This document shows, in pieces, positions 1 to 6,608 of a stretch of DNA of 39,861 bases; the stretch's first letter is position 1; every line of letters begins with the position of its first letter. The stretch lies in NCBI GenBank assembly GCA_007118805.1, contig SKQW01000152.1:1-39861 (forward strand). The letters run 5' to 3'. The stretch comes from Rhodobiaceae bacterium. Lineage in GTDB: Bacteria; Pseudomonadota; Alphaproteobacteria; Rhizobiales; Tepidamorphaceae. The position numbers and the translations under genes were made by a program. The notes beneath the pieces were generated by a model, which was not told the DNA's origin, made no database searches, and saw only the letters and a list, made by a program, of their open reading frames with translations.

Positions 1-281
1 ACAGAGGTCGCCGCGACCGGCGCGGAGGCAGGCGCCGCCGGGGCGGGGGGCGCCGTTACAGCCGCCGCGAGCTGCAACGGCGGTGTCGCAATGACCGGCG
101 TTTCCGCCGCCAGAACCGGGATCTGTGTTACCGCGTAAGCCAGCTCGGCCGTCGGCGGCAGGGCACATGCATCCAGATCGGCCCCATCGAGATCTGCGAA
201 TAGGCCCCAGCCGGGCGTCGGCCCGATAGCCGGCGCCGCCAAGCGACGGGCCCGGACATAGCACTTGGCGAGCCCTTGCAA
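1..281 (-). CDS. Possible C-terminal part of a Pro/Ala-rich protein, cut by the left edge
   Basis: I do not recognise this gene. The minus-strand frame is open from about position 512 to the window edge. Between about 140 and 1 it translates to a Pro/Ala-rich stretch (for example VTAPPAPAAPASAPVAATS), which looks like a real linker or low-complexity tail in a GC-rich genome. Upstream, the same frame runs antisense to the cytochrome c gene in codon register, so that part is probably a shadow. The only nearby in-frame starts I see are TTG codons at 281 and 242, so the start is arbitrary. A plus-strand frame (1-138) is also open but is glycine/alanine-rich and less convincing. Low confidence until the neighbouring sequence is seen. 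Confidence 0.25.
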   Translation of the reverse strand, partial: MQGLAKCYVRARRLAAPAIGPTPGWGLFADLDGADLDACALPPTAELAYAVTQIPVLAAETPVIATPPLQLAAAVTAPPAPAAPASAPVAATS

Positions 282-311
282 TCCACTGCGGAGCCGATCA
301 GCATTGGCGGC

Positions 312-695
312 ATGAGCGATTCGAAGATCACAATACCCGTAGCCCGCCGCCCGAATACGGTCGGCATCGGCTGCATTCGCCGCCTCGCTATCGGCGCGGT
401 CCTTCTCGGCCTCCTGCCGGTCCTTGCCCCAGCCGCGCACGCCCAGGGTTGGGGCGATGCCGGGGCCGGGCGCGAGATCGCCGAGCGCTGGTGTTCGGAG
501 TGCCATATGGTTTCACCCAGTCAGGCTGAGGCGACACCGGATGCCCCCACCTTCATGGAGATTGCCCGCAACGCCGACGACGACCTGGCGGTGGTGGCGG
601 GCTTCCTGATGGACCCGCATCCGCCGATGGCCGGCCTTAGCCTCTCAAGGCAGGAGATCCGCCATCTCGTGGCCTATTTCGCCACGCTGCGCTGA
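312..695 (+). CDS. Small periplasmic c-type cytochrome
   Basis: A predicted single-heme c-type cytochrome of 127 residues that would carry electrons in the periplasm. From the ATG at 312 there is a basic N-terminus, a hydrophobic stretch (about residues 24-40) and an AHAQ-type signal peptidase site near residue 44. The heme attachment motif CSECH follows at 61-65, and a PPMAG segment near the C-terminus can supply the axial methionine. The length fits a class I cytochrome c domain. The reading frame also opens at a TTG at 276, but the ATG puts the basic residues directly before the signal core. It stands alone; the next gene is on the other strand. The redox partner is not indicated by the neighbours. 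Confidence 0.8.
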   Translation: MSDSKITIPVARRPNTVGIGCIRRLAIGAVLLGLLPVLAPAAHAQGWGDAGAGREIAERWCSECHMVSPSQAEATPDAPTFMEIARNADDDLAVVAGFLMDPHPPMAGLSLSRQEIRHLVAYFATLR

Positions 696-712
696 GGGCC
701 GGCTGCCGCGCG

Positions 713-1819
713 TCACTCCGGTTGCGGCGCCCGATCGCGGACGAACAGCTTCTCGGTGAAGCGCGGCCACAGAAGGTCGCGCCGCGCCCTCGCCGTCTGC
801 CAGCCCGGCGGGGGGTGGAGGTCGGCCGAGCGGAACAGCACATCGTCATAGGCGTTGCGCATCTCGGTCCAGTTGCGCGTGTAGATCGCCGCGCGTGCCT
901 TGTCCCCCATCTGGCCCAGCAGAAAGTCGCATTGGGCCTCGGTCATCTCGTGCAGGCAGGAAATGGCGGCGAAGGCATCGACCGTCTCTGCCGGCAGCAG
1001 CGCGAGCTGATCGGCGGAGAAGAAGGCGAAGTCGGCCGCCAGTGCCTCGTCCCGGATCTCCGCCCAGCTCTCGAAGGGCCGCCACCGGAAATGGCGGGCA
1101 CCGGGAAACACCTGCGCCAGATACCATTCTGACACGGTCAGCGCCGGGGCGATGTCGAATATCCAGTAGCGCCGGCCCGCTTCATGCACCACCTGGCCCA
1201 GCCGCCCGTAGCCCGCGCCGACCTCGGCGACCACGCCGCCTGGCGGGACATGGGGTCGGATGACCCGCATTTCGTGGATCGAGTTGGCGAGATCCTGACT
1301 GACCGGCTTGCCGCGTACGCTGACCGGAAGCGGATCGCCTACCGCCGGCTCGCTGAGCCGCTGCGGCAGGTCGTCGGAGCCGTCATCGATCATCGCCCAC
1401 AACAGGCCGATATAGGAGGCGTAAACAAATTGGCCGAAGCGGTCCGGCAGCCGGGCCTGGCCGAAGGCGTTGACCAAATGCCCCCGACGCATCCGCACGC
1501 TGAACGGCGCCACACTCGGCCGGCGCAGGAAGGCGCGCAGCACGGCGCGGTAGTTAATATGGTTCGGGCGGCGGATAGCGAAGGTCGAGTAGCTTTGCGA
1601 CAGGCCACGCTTGAAGCGGGCGATGCCCAATTGCCGCAACAAGGCGCGGTGGGCCTTGGACAACGCCTTCCACAAGGCGGACGGGGCCAGCGATGGGTCC
1701 CGCGCGGCGATATGACGATGGACCTCGCGAGCGCGTGCGATGAGCCGCTTGGTCTCCGTGTCATCAATCCGCGCGCTGCCGTCTGGCGCATCGGCGGGGA
1801 GGAAAAGGCCGTCTTCCAT
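713..1819 (-). CDS. Putative sugar O-methyltransferase
   Basis: A 368-residue SAM-dependent methyltransferase resembling the family annotated as putative sugar O-methyltransferase (NanM-like), often found in surface-polysaccharide loci. The SAM-binding glycine motif EVGAGYGRLG is at about 199-208, followed by the family-typical segment IFDIAPALTVSEWYL (220-234) and, later, a CLHEMTEAQCDFLL segment. The N-terminal 180 residues are the long lead domain typical of this family rather than a plain Rossmann methyltransferase. There are no glycosyltransferases or polysaccharide export genes nearby, so it is an orphan here and its acceptor sugar is unknown. It diverges from the TPR gene, with about 240 bases between the two starts. 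The family call is from recognition of motifs. Confidence 0.75.
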   Translation of the reverse strand: MEDGLFLPADAPDGSARIDDTETKRLIARAREVHRHIAARDPSLAPSALWKALSKAHRALLRQLGIARFKRGLSQSYSTFAIRRPNHINYRAVLRAFLRRPSVAPFSVRMRRGHLVNAFGQARLPDRFGQFVYASYIGLLWAMIDDGSDDLPQRLSEPAVGDPLPVSVRGKPVSQDLANSIHEMRVIRPHVPPGGVVAEVGAGYGRLGQVVHEAGRRYWIFDIAPALTVSEWYLAQVFPGARHFRWRPFESWAEIRDEALAADFAFFSADQLALLPAETVDAFAAISCLHEMTEAQCDFLLGQMGDKARAAIYTRNWTEMRNAYDDVLFRSADLHPPPGWQTARARRDLLWPRFTEKLFVRDRAPQPE

Positions 1820-2061
1820 GCGGTCTAGAACGCTGCTTCACTCTCGGACGGGACGCTATCGAAGGTCGCCGCTACGGGGCGAAACGGGCGCAGCCGCGCC
1901 GCGCACCGACAAGCGGCGGGGCCGAACACCGTTGCACGGCCGCCACAGCTTCGCACGCATTGTTCCCGCGCCCCAATTCGTTCATCATCCGCTGTGACAG
2001 TCAGACCTGATCGCGGCCGGCCGAGCCGGCACGCCGTTCGCCCGTGGGGAGGGAGCACATC

Positions 2062-3813
2062 TTGCCACTCAAGTCACGCAATCTTTTGACGTCCTGTGTC
2101 GGCGCCGTCGCCGCAGCGATCCTGTTCGCCGGCCAACCGGCGATCGGCGCCACCGAGGTGCGGACCGACATTTCGATGCCCTACAGCCTGTCCGGCAGCT
2201 ACCTGGCCGGCCGCATGGCAGGAAGCCTGCGCGACGCGCCGGCCGCCGCCCGCTTCTACCGGCGGGCGCTGTCGCAGGACCCGGGCAACCCGGTCCTGCT
2301 CGAGCGCGGCTTTCTGCTGTCGCTCGTCGCTGGCGACCTCGACGAGGCGATGCCGCTGGCCCGCCAGGTCATCGCGCTCGACTCCGGCAATCGGGTTGCC
2401 CGGCTTGCCCTGTCGGTCAAGGCGCTGCGGGCGCGCCAATATGGCGAAGTACAGCGTCATCTGGAGGAAAGCGGCAACGGGCCCCTCGCCGAACTCACCA
2501 ATGCGCTGGTCGGGGCGTGGGCCAAGGCCGGTGCCGGCAGGCTGCCCGAGGCGATGGCCATGATGGAGACATTGCAGGGGCCGGAATGGGAGGAGATCTT
2601 CCGGCCCTATTTTCATTCGGGCCTGGTAGCCCAACTGGGCGGCGACGCGGAGACCGCCGGCGAGCATTTCCGGCGTGCCTACGAGGCCGACCAGCGAGCC
2701 CTGCGTATCGTCCAGGCTTGGGCACGCCACCTTGCCCGCCAAGGGCGCCAACAGGACGCGCTGGCGGTGCTCGACCAGTTCGACGAGGTGCTGCCCGAGC
2801 ACCCGCTCATCGCACGCATGCGCGACGAGATCTCGGCGGGGCGCACCCCGGCACCGCTCGTCACGAGCCCGCAGGAAGGCGTGGCAGAGGTTCTCTACGG
2901 GATCGGCGCGGCGTTGGGGACGGAGTCCGGCGAGGAGTTCTCGGCGATCTATCTCCAGCTTGCCCTCCATCTGGCGCCCCGTCAGCCGCTCGCCCTGCTG
3001 TCGCTCGCCAACTACTTCGAGAATGTCGACGACAAGGCGCGCGCCATCGAGGTCTATGAGCGCATGCCGGAAGACTCAGCGCTGCGCCGCAATGCGGACA
3101 TTAACCGTGCCCTGGCCCTCAACGACCTCGACCGGACTGACGAAGCGCGCGCCCTGCTGGAGGACCTGATCGACGCCAGGCCGGACGACCGGGAGGCCTT
3201 GGTCGCATTCGGCAACATCCTGCGCAGCCGCGAGATGTTCGACGACGCGCGCGACTACTATGCCAAGGCAATCGATACCGTGGACCCGGTGGAACAGCGC
3301 CACTGGTCGCTCTACTATTTCCGCGGCATCACTAATGAGCGCACCGACCGCTGGGCCTACGCCGAACGCGACTTCCAAAAGGCGCTCGAACTCGAACCCG
3401 ACCAGCCTTATGTCCTGAACTATCTTGGCTATTCCTGGGTCGACCAGAACGTCAATCTCGACGAGGCCCTCCAGATGATCGAGCGGGCGGTGGAGTTGCG
3501 GCCGAATGACGGCTATATCGTCGATAGCCTGGGCTGGGCGTATTATCGGCTTGGCGAGTATCAGGATGCGGTGCGCGAGCTGGAGCGGGCCGTCGAGCTG
3601 CGCCCCCAGGACCCGATCATCAACGACCATCTGGGCGATGCCTACTGGAAGGTTGGCCGACGCATCGAAGCCCGGTTCCAGTGGAGCCATGCCCGTGACC
3701 TCGATCCCGAGCCGGAACTGCTTGAGGAGATCCTAAAGAAGATCGAGGACGGCCTCAACGATACCGAGGAGCGCAGCCGCGCTGCGGCCGACTTCGGGCG
3801 CGATGCCGATTAG
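2062..3813 (+). CDS. Secreted tetratricopeptide-repeat protein
   Basis: A TPR protein of about 583 residues, probably exported. A basic start is followed by a hydrophobic stretch ending near GQPAIGA, consistent with a signal peptide. The rest is helical repeat: degenerate TPRs through the first 400 residues, then clear ones near the C-terminus (segments such as YVLNYLGYSWVDQN, YIVDSLGWAYYRLGEY and INDHLGDAYWKVGR). The start is judged by the ribosome binding site: GGAGGGAG at 2048-2055 lies 6-9 bases before a TTG at 2062, whereas the in-frame GTG at 2044 has no such site. It lies 18 bases before ispE and is probably co-transcribed with it. In alphaproteobacteria a TPR gene next to ispE is a familiar arrangement. 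It likely mediates protein-protein contacts; no partner is evident. Confidence 0.85.
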   Translation: MPLKSRNLLTSCVGAVAAAILFAGQPAIGATEVRTDISMPYSLSGSYLAGRMAGSLRDAPAAARFYRRALSQDPGNPVLLERGFLLSLVAGDLDEAMPLARQVIALDSGNRVARLALSVKALRARQYGEVQRHLEESGNGPLAELTNALVGAWAKAGAGRLPEAMAMMETLQGPEWEEIFRPYFHSGLVAQLGGDAETAGEHFRRAYEADQRALRIVQAWARHLARQGRQQDALAVLDQFDEVLPEHPLIARMRDEISAGRTPAPLVTSPQEGVAEVLYGIGAALGTESGEEFSAIYLQLALHLAPRQPLALLSLANYFENVDDKARAIEVYERMPEDSALRRNADINRALALNDLDRTDEARALLEDLIDARPDDREALVAFGNILRSREMFDDARDYYAKAIDTVDPVEQRHWSLYYFRGITNERTDRWAYAERDFQKALELEPDQPYVLNYLGYSWVDQNVNLDEALQMIERAVELRPNDGYIVDSLGWAYYRLGEYQDAVRELERAVELRPQDPIINDHLGDAYWKVGRRIEARFQWSHARDLDPEPELLEEILKKIEDGLNDTEERSRAAADFGRDAD

Positions 3814-3831
3814 CGTGGCCCGGCCCCGGCG

Positions 3832-4704
3832 GTGAGCGGCGCCGTCCGCGAGCCCGCGCCGGCCAAGATCAATCTGGCTCTGGCCGTAACGGGCCGGCGG
3901 CCCGACGGCTACCACCTGCTCGACACGATCGTCGTCTTTGCCGAGCTCGGCGATGTCGTGGCGGCGGGTCCCGACGACGCCCTGCGCCTCGACATCGACG
4001 GGCCGTTTGCCACCGCGCTTAACGCCGATGACAGCAACCTCGTATTGCGGGCGGCCAACCTGCTCCAGGCATGGGCGCAGCACGCCGGCAGCCGCGCACC
4101 CGGCGCCCGTTTGCGGCTGACCAAGTCGTTGCCGGTCGCAGCCGGGCTCGGCGGCGGCTCGGCCGACGCGGCGGCGGCGTTGCGCGCCCTGAACCGGCTG
4201 TGGCGACTGGGCCTGGATTCCGGCCGGCTCGCCGCCCTGGGCGCCGAGCTCGGCGCCGACATCGCCATGTGCGTCCATAGCCGCGCCGCGCGGGCCACAG
4301 GCATCGGCGCAACTATCACCCCGTTCGACGAGTTGCCCGCCATGCCAATGGTGCTGGTCAATCCGGGGGTGCCGCTGTCGACCCGGGACGTCTTTGCCCG
4401 GCTTTCCGGCCGGTTCTCGGCCGGTTTGCCCCCCCTTGCCCCGTTATCTACCCTGTCGCAGGTGGTGGGCTGGCTCGGTCATGCCGACAATGATCTGACG
4501 CCGGCGGCCTGTGCGCTGGCACCCGGGATCGCCGAGGCCATCGCCGCCCTTGGCGCCGCGCCCGGCTGCCGCCTCGCCCGCATGTCAGGCTCGGGGGCGA
4601 GCTGTTTCGGTGTGTTCGACGATCAGCCCGCCGCCCAGCGGGCCGCGCAGATCTTGTCCGCCGCCCATCCTGGCTGGTGGGTGCGGGCGACCACGGCGCG
4701 ATGA
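3832..4704 (+). CDS. ispE: 4-diphosphocytidyl-2-C-methyl-D-erythritol kinase
   Basis: IspE phosphorylates the 2-hydroxyl of 4-diphosphocytidyl-2-C-methylerythritol with ATP in the non-mevalonate (MEP) isoprenoid pathway, in the cytoplasm. The 290-residue protein has the GHMP-kinase layout: PAKINLALAVTGRRPDGYH at 10-28 with the expected catalytic Lys12, the phosphate-binding loop GLGGGSADA at 105-113, the expected catalytic aspartate in LGADIAMCV (Asp143), and the C-terminal motif MSGSGASCFG. The length matches the family. The start is a GTG 18 bases after the TPR stop, so translation may be coupled. It converges on a polyprenyl diphosphate synthase gene, which uses isoprenoid units from the same pathway. 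Confidence 0.96.
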   Translation: MSGAVREPAPAKINLALAVTGRRPDGYHLLDTIVVFAELGDVVAAGPDDALRLDIDGPFATALNADDSNLVLRAANLLQAWAQHAGSRAPGARLRLTKSLPVAAGLGGGSADAAAALRALNRLWRLGLDSGRLAALGAELGADIAMCVHSRAARATGIGATITPFDELPAMPMVLVNPGVPLSTRDVFARLSGRFSAGLPPLAPLSTLSQVVGWLGHADNDLTPAACALAPGIAEAIAALGAAPGCRLARMSGSGASCFGVFDDQPAAQRAAQILSAAHPGWWVRATTAR

Positions 4705-4725
4705 CCTGCGCTGGATTTCGGCGAT

Positions 4726-4753
4726 ATGGCGCCCACTAAATGGCGTCCACTAA
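4726..4753. repeat. Two tandem 14-bp units at the ispE/ispB junction
   Basis: ATGGCGCCCACTAA (4726-4739) is followed directly by ATGGCGTCCACTAA (4740-4753), with one mismatch. The second unit contains the stop codon of the minus-strand prenyl synthase (4750-4752). The repeat lies in the short gap between two convergent genes, so the duplication is tolerated or may mark slippage at the end of ispB. Confidence 0.8.
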
Positions 4754-5754
4754 TATGTCCGGCCGACGCAGAAATCGACCACGCTGACCAGCGCCAGTCG
4801 GTGGGGCCCCGGCGGCAGCCCCTGCGCGGCGTGCTTGGCCCGCTCGCCATAAGCCCGCGCGCGCGCCACCGTATCGTCGAGGGCGCCATGGCGGCCCATC
4901 AGCGCGATGGCGGTGTCCAGATCGCCGTCATCGGCCGCCTGCTCGGCGAGGCATCGGCGCCAGAAGCGGCGTTCGTCCTCGTCGCCGCGCCCGTAAGCCA
5001 AAAGGACCGGCAGCGTGATCTTTCCGTCCCGGAAATCGTCACCCACCCGCTTGCCGAGATCCGCCTGGACGCCGGAATAGTCGAGCGCATCGTCGACAAG
5101 TTGGAAGGCCAACCCCAGATTCAGGCCGTAGTCGGACAGGGCGGCCCGTTCGTCGGCGCCGCGATCGGCAACGATCGCGCCGACCTCGCAGGCCGCAGCG
5201 AAAAGGGCAGCGGTCTTTGCGCGGATGACCGCCAGATAGGCGTCCTCGGACGTCGCCACGTCATGCGCGGTGACGAGCTGCATGACCTCGCCCTCGGCGA
5301 TGACGGCGGCGGCATCCGCCAACACCTCGAGCGCAGGCAGGGAGCCGACCTCGACCATCATCTTGAAGGCCTGACCGAGCAGAAAGTCGCCGACCAGCAC
5401 GCTCGCCTCATTGCCCCAGACCGTGCGGGCGGCAATCTTGCCCCGGCGCATATCGCTTTCATCGACCACATCGTCATGCAACAGAGTCGCGGTGTGCATG
5501 AACTCGACGCTAGCCGCGAGGCGGACATGGCCATCGCCGCGATAGTCGAACATCTGGGCTGAGGCCAGGGTCAGCATGGGTCTCAGGCGTTTGCCACCCG
5601 ATTCGATGAGGTGCTCGGCCACCTCCGGAATGAGCTGCACATCGGAGCCGGTGCGCGACAGGATCATCTCGTTGACCCGGCGCATGTCATCCGCGACAAG
5701 CTGGACCAATGTATCGATCTCGCCGGAGGCTGCGGCTCGGCCGTGTTCCACCAT
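4750..5754 (-). CDS. ispB: Polyprenyl (octaprenyl-type) diphosphate synthase
   Basis: A long-chain trans-prenyltransferase that condenses isopentenyl diphosphate onto an allylic primer to make the side chain of ubiquinone. From the ATG at 5754 it has 334 residues. The first aspartate-rich motif is in LLHDDVVDESDMRRG (Asp94, Asp95, Asp98), the second is DDALDY at 221-226, and the substrate-binding segment SGGKRLRPM is at 52-60. The start is uncertain: AAGGAG on the coding strand sits about 10 bases before an in-frame TTG at 5763 and inside the frame of a further TTG at 5790, so 5763 is an alternative. The chain length of the product cannot be read reliably from sequence; ubiquinone biosynthesis is inferred from the family. 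Confidence 0.92.
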   Translation of the reverse strand: MVEHGRAAASGEIDTLVQLVADDMRRVNEMILSRTGSDVQLIPEVAEHLIESGGKRLRPMLTLASAQMFDYRGDGHVRLAASVEFMHTATLLHDDVVDESDMRRGKIAARTVWGNEASVLVGDFLLGQAFKMMVEVGSLPALEVLADAAAVIAEGEVMQLVTAHDVATSEDAYLAVIRAKTAALFAAACEVGAIVADRGADERAALSDYGLNLGLAFQLVDDALDYSGVQADLGKRVGDDFRDGKITLPVLLAYGRGDEDERRFWRRCLAEQAADDGDLDTAIALMGRHGALDDTVARARAYGERAKHAAQGLPPGPHRLALVSVVDFCVGRTY

Positions 5755-5853
5755 GCTGTCCAAGGTCGCAGGGCTCCTTATTGCTGACAAGCGAGTTTAG
5801 GGGCGCATTGGCGCCCCCGGCAACTGATCGATAGACGCTCACGGTATGGCTGA

Positions 5854-6018
5854 CTAGTGGTTCGAGTCCGGCATTTGCCCCCCTTGCCGCACCCGCTATG
5901 CCAATGTTGGACTTATAAGAACCACTGGCAAATTATTGTTTTAAAATGGAATTTCGAATTTGACATTTGATCGCGCACATGCCTCGGACCGGGTATCAAA
6001 TGTCAAATTCATTCCACT
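5854..6018 (-). repeat. Two-hairpin dispersed repeat (MITE-like), copy 1
   Basis: About 165 bp that reappears in inverted orientation at 33970-34138, with roughly 80% identity by eye. It has two stem-loops. One has perfect 16-bp arms, GAATTTGACATTTGAT (5956-5971) and its complement (5995-6010). The other has CTAGTGGTTC (5854-5863) paired with GAACCACT (5919-5926). The outer ends are the imperfect inverted repeat CTAGTGG...CCACT. It contains no credible gene. It is AT-richer than its surroundings and lies between the 5' end of ispB and a small minus-strand gene. The structure resembles a non-autonomous miniature transposable element or REP-type element. Confidence 0.8.
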
Positions 6019-6097
6019 CTTGGCTCGGCGATCCAGAGCACCCCCCGTTAAGCTCAAGCTCGCAAAGGCTAAGGGCGGGCCGCCCCTCGTACCACGG

Positions 6098-6334
6098 TCA
6101 TAACGTCTTCCCTCGCTGCGCGCGCGCCGGCCCTTGCAGAGCCGCGCCGCTCTGATAGGCGCGTCCGGCTTCGCGGGGTGATGCACGGCGCAACTGGCGC
6201 GTCTGCGGCACATCGAGTCGGGCAGCAATGAGCTGGGCCAGCAGGGGCGCCGACGCATGGCCGTTGCTGTGCCCGAAGGTCGCGCCGCCCGGCGTGGGCG
6301 TCACGGGGACCGGCAGCCCCTGGCCGGGCGACAT
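6098..6334 (-). CDS. Small conserved-looking hypothetical protein (78 aa)
   Basis: I do not recognise a named family, but the pattern resembles short proteins seen in other alphaproteobacteria, with a SAPLLAQLIAARLDVPQTR core followed by RRASPREAGRAYQ. From the ATG at 6334 the protein has 78 residues, no signal peptide and no membrane segment. A ribosome binding site, AGGGGATC on the coding strand, lies about 8-11 bases before this ATG. The frame extends upstream to 6508, but that part is low-complexity and unlike coding sequence. It stands alone between the MITE copy and the divergent GGDEF-EAL gene. The function is unknown. Confidence 0.5.
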   Translation of the reverse strand: MSPGQGLPVPVTPTPGGATFGHSNGHASAPLLAQLIAARLDVPQTRQLRRASPREAGRAYQSGAALQGPARAQRGKTL

Positions 6335-6608
6335 CGAGCGCGATCCCCTTGCGCGCGGCGCCTCGTTCTTTCGGTTCGCGGCACCGTCCGCGGATGAAAC
6401 GGGCTCGACTCGCGGCCGGCCTGGCGCATGGTTGCGTGGTGAAACGAACATTAAACCGCTCCGTGCCAATCCGGGACAGCGTCCTGCCCCTGGCCATGCA
6501 CCCCGCAAGCGACGGGCCAGTTCCGTAGGAAATTGTTAACCTTTTTGCGGAAGTCACGGAAGGGCGGGGGAGATACAATCCATCTCCGGTTAACCACTGG
6601 CCGGTAAA
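6335..6608. promoter_or_regulatory. Intergenic control region of the GGDEF-EAL gene with TTAACC half-sites
   Basis: This gap contains two CtrA-like half-sites, TTAACCTT (6536-6543) and TTAACCAC (6590-6597), and a stem-loop with arms GGAGAT (6569-6574) and ATCTCC (6582-6587). The half-site consensus for the alphaproteobacterial cell-cycle regulator CtrA is close to TTAACCAT. The assignment is by pattern only. Confidence 0.3.

Noticed and set aside
5800-5817. Hairpin GGGGCGC-ATTG-GCGCCCC upstream of ispB, considered as a terminator
   Set aside because: It lies in the 5' region of a minus-strand gene with no T-run on either strand; function cannot be assigned.
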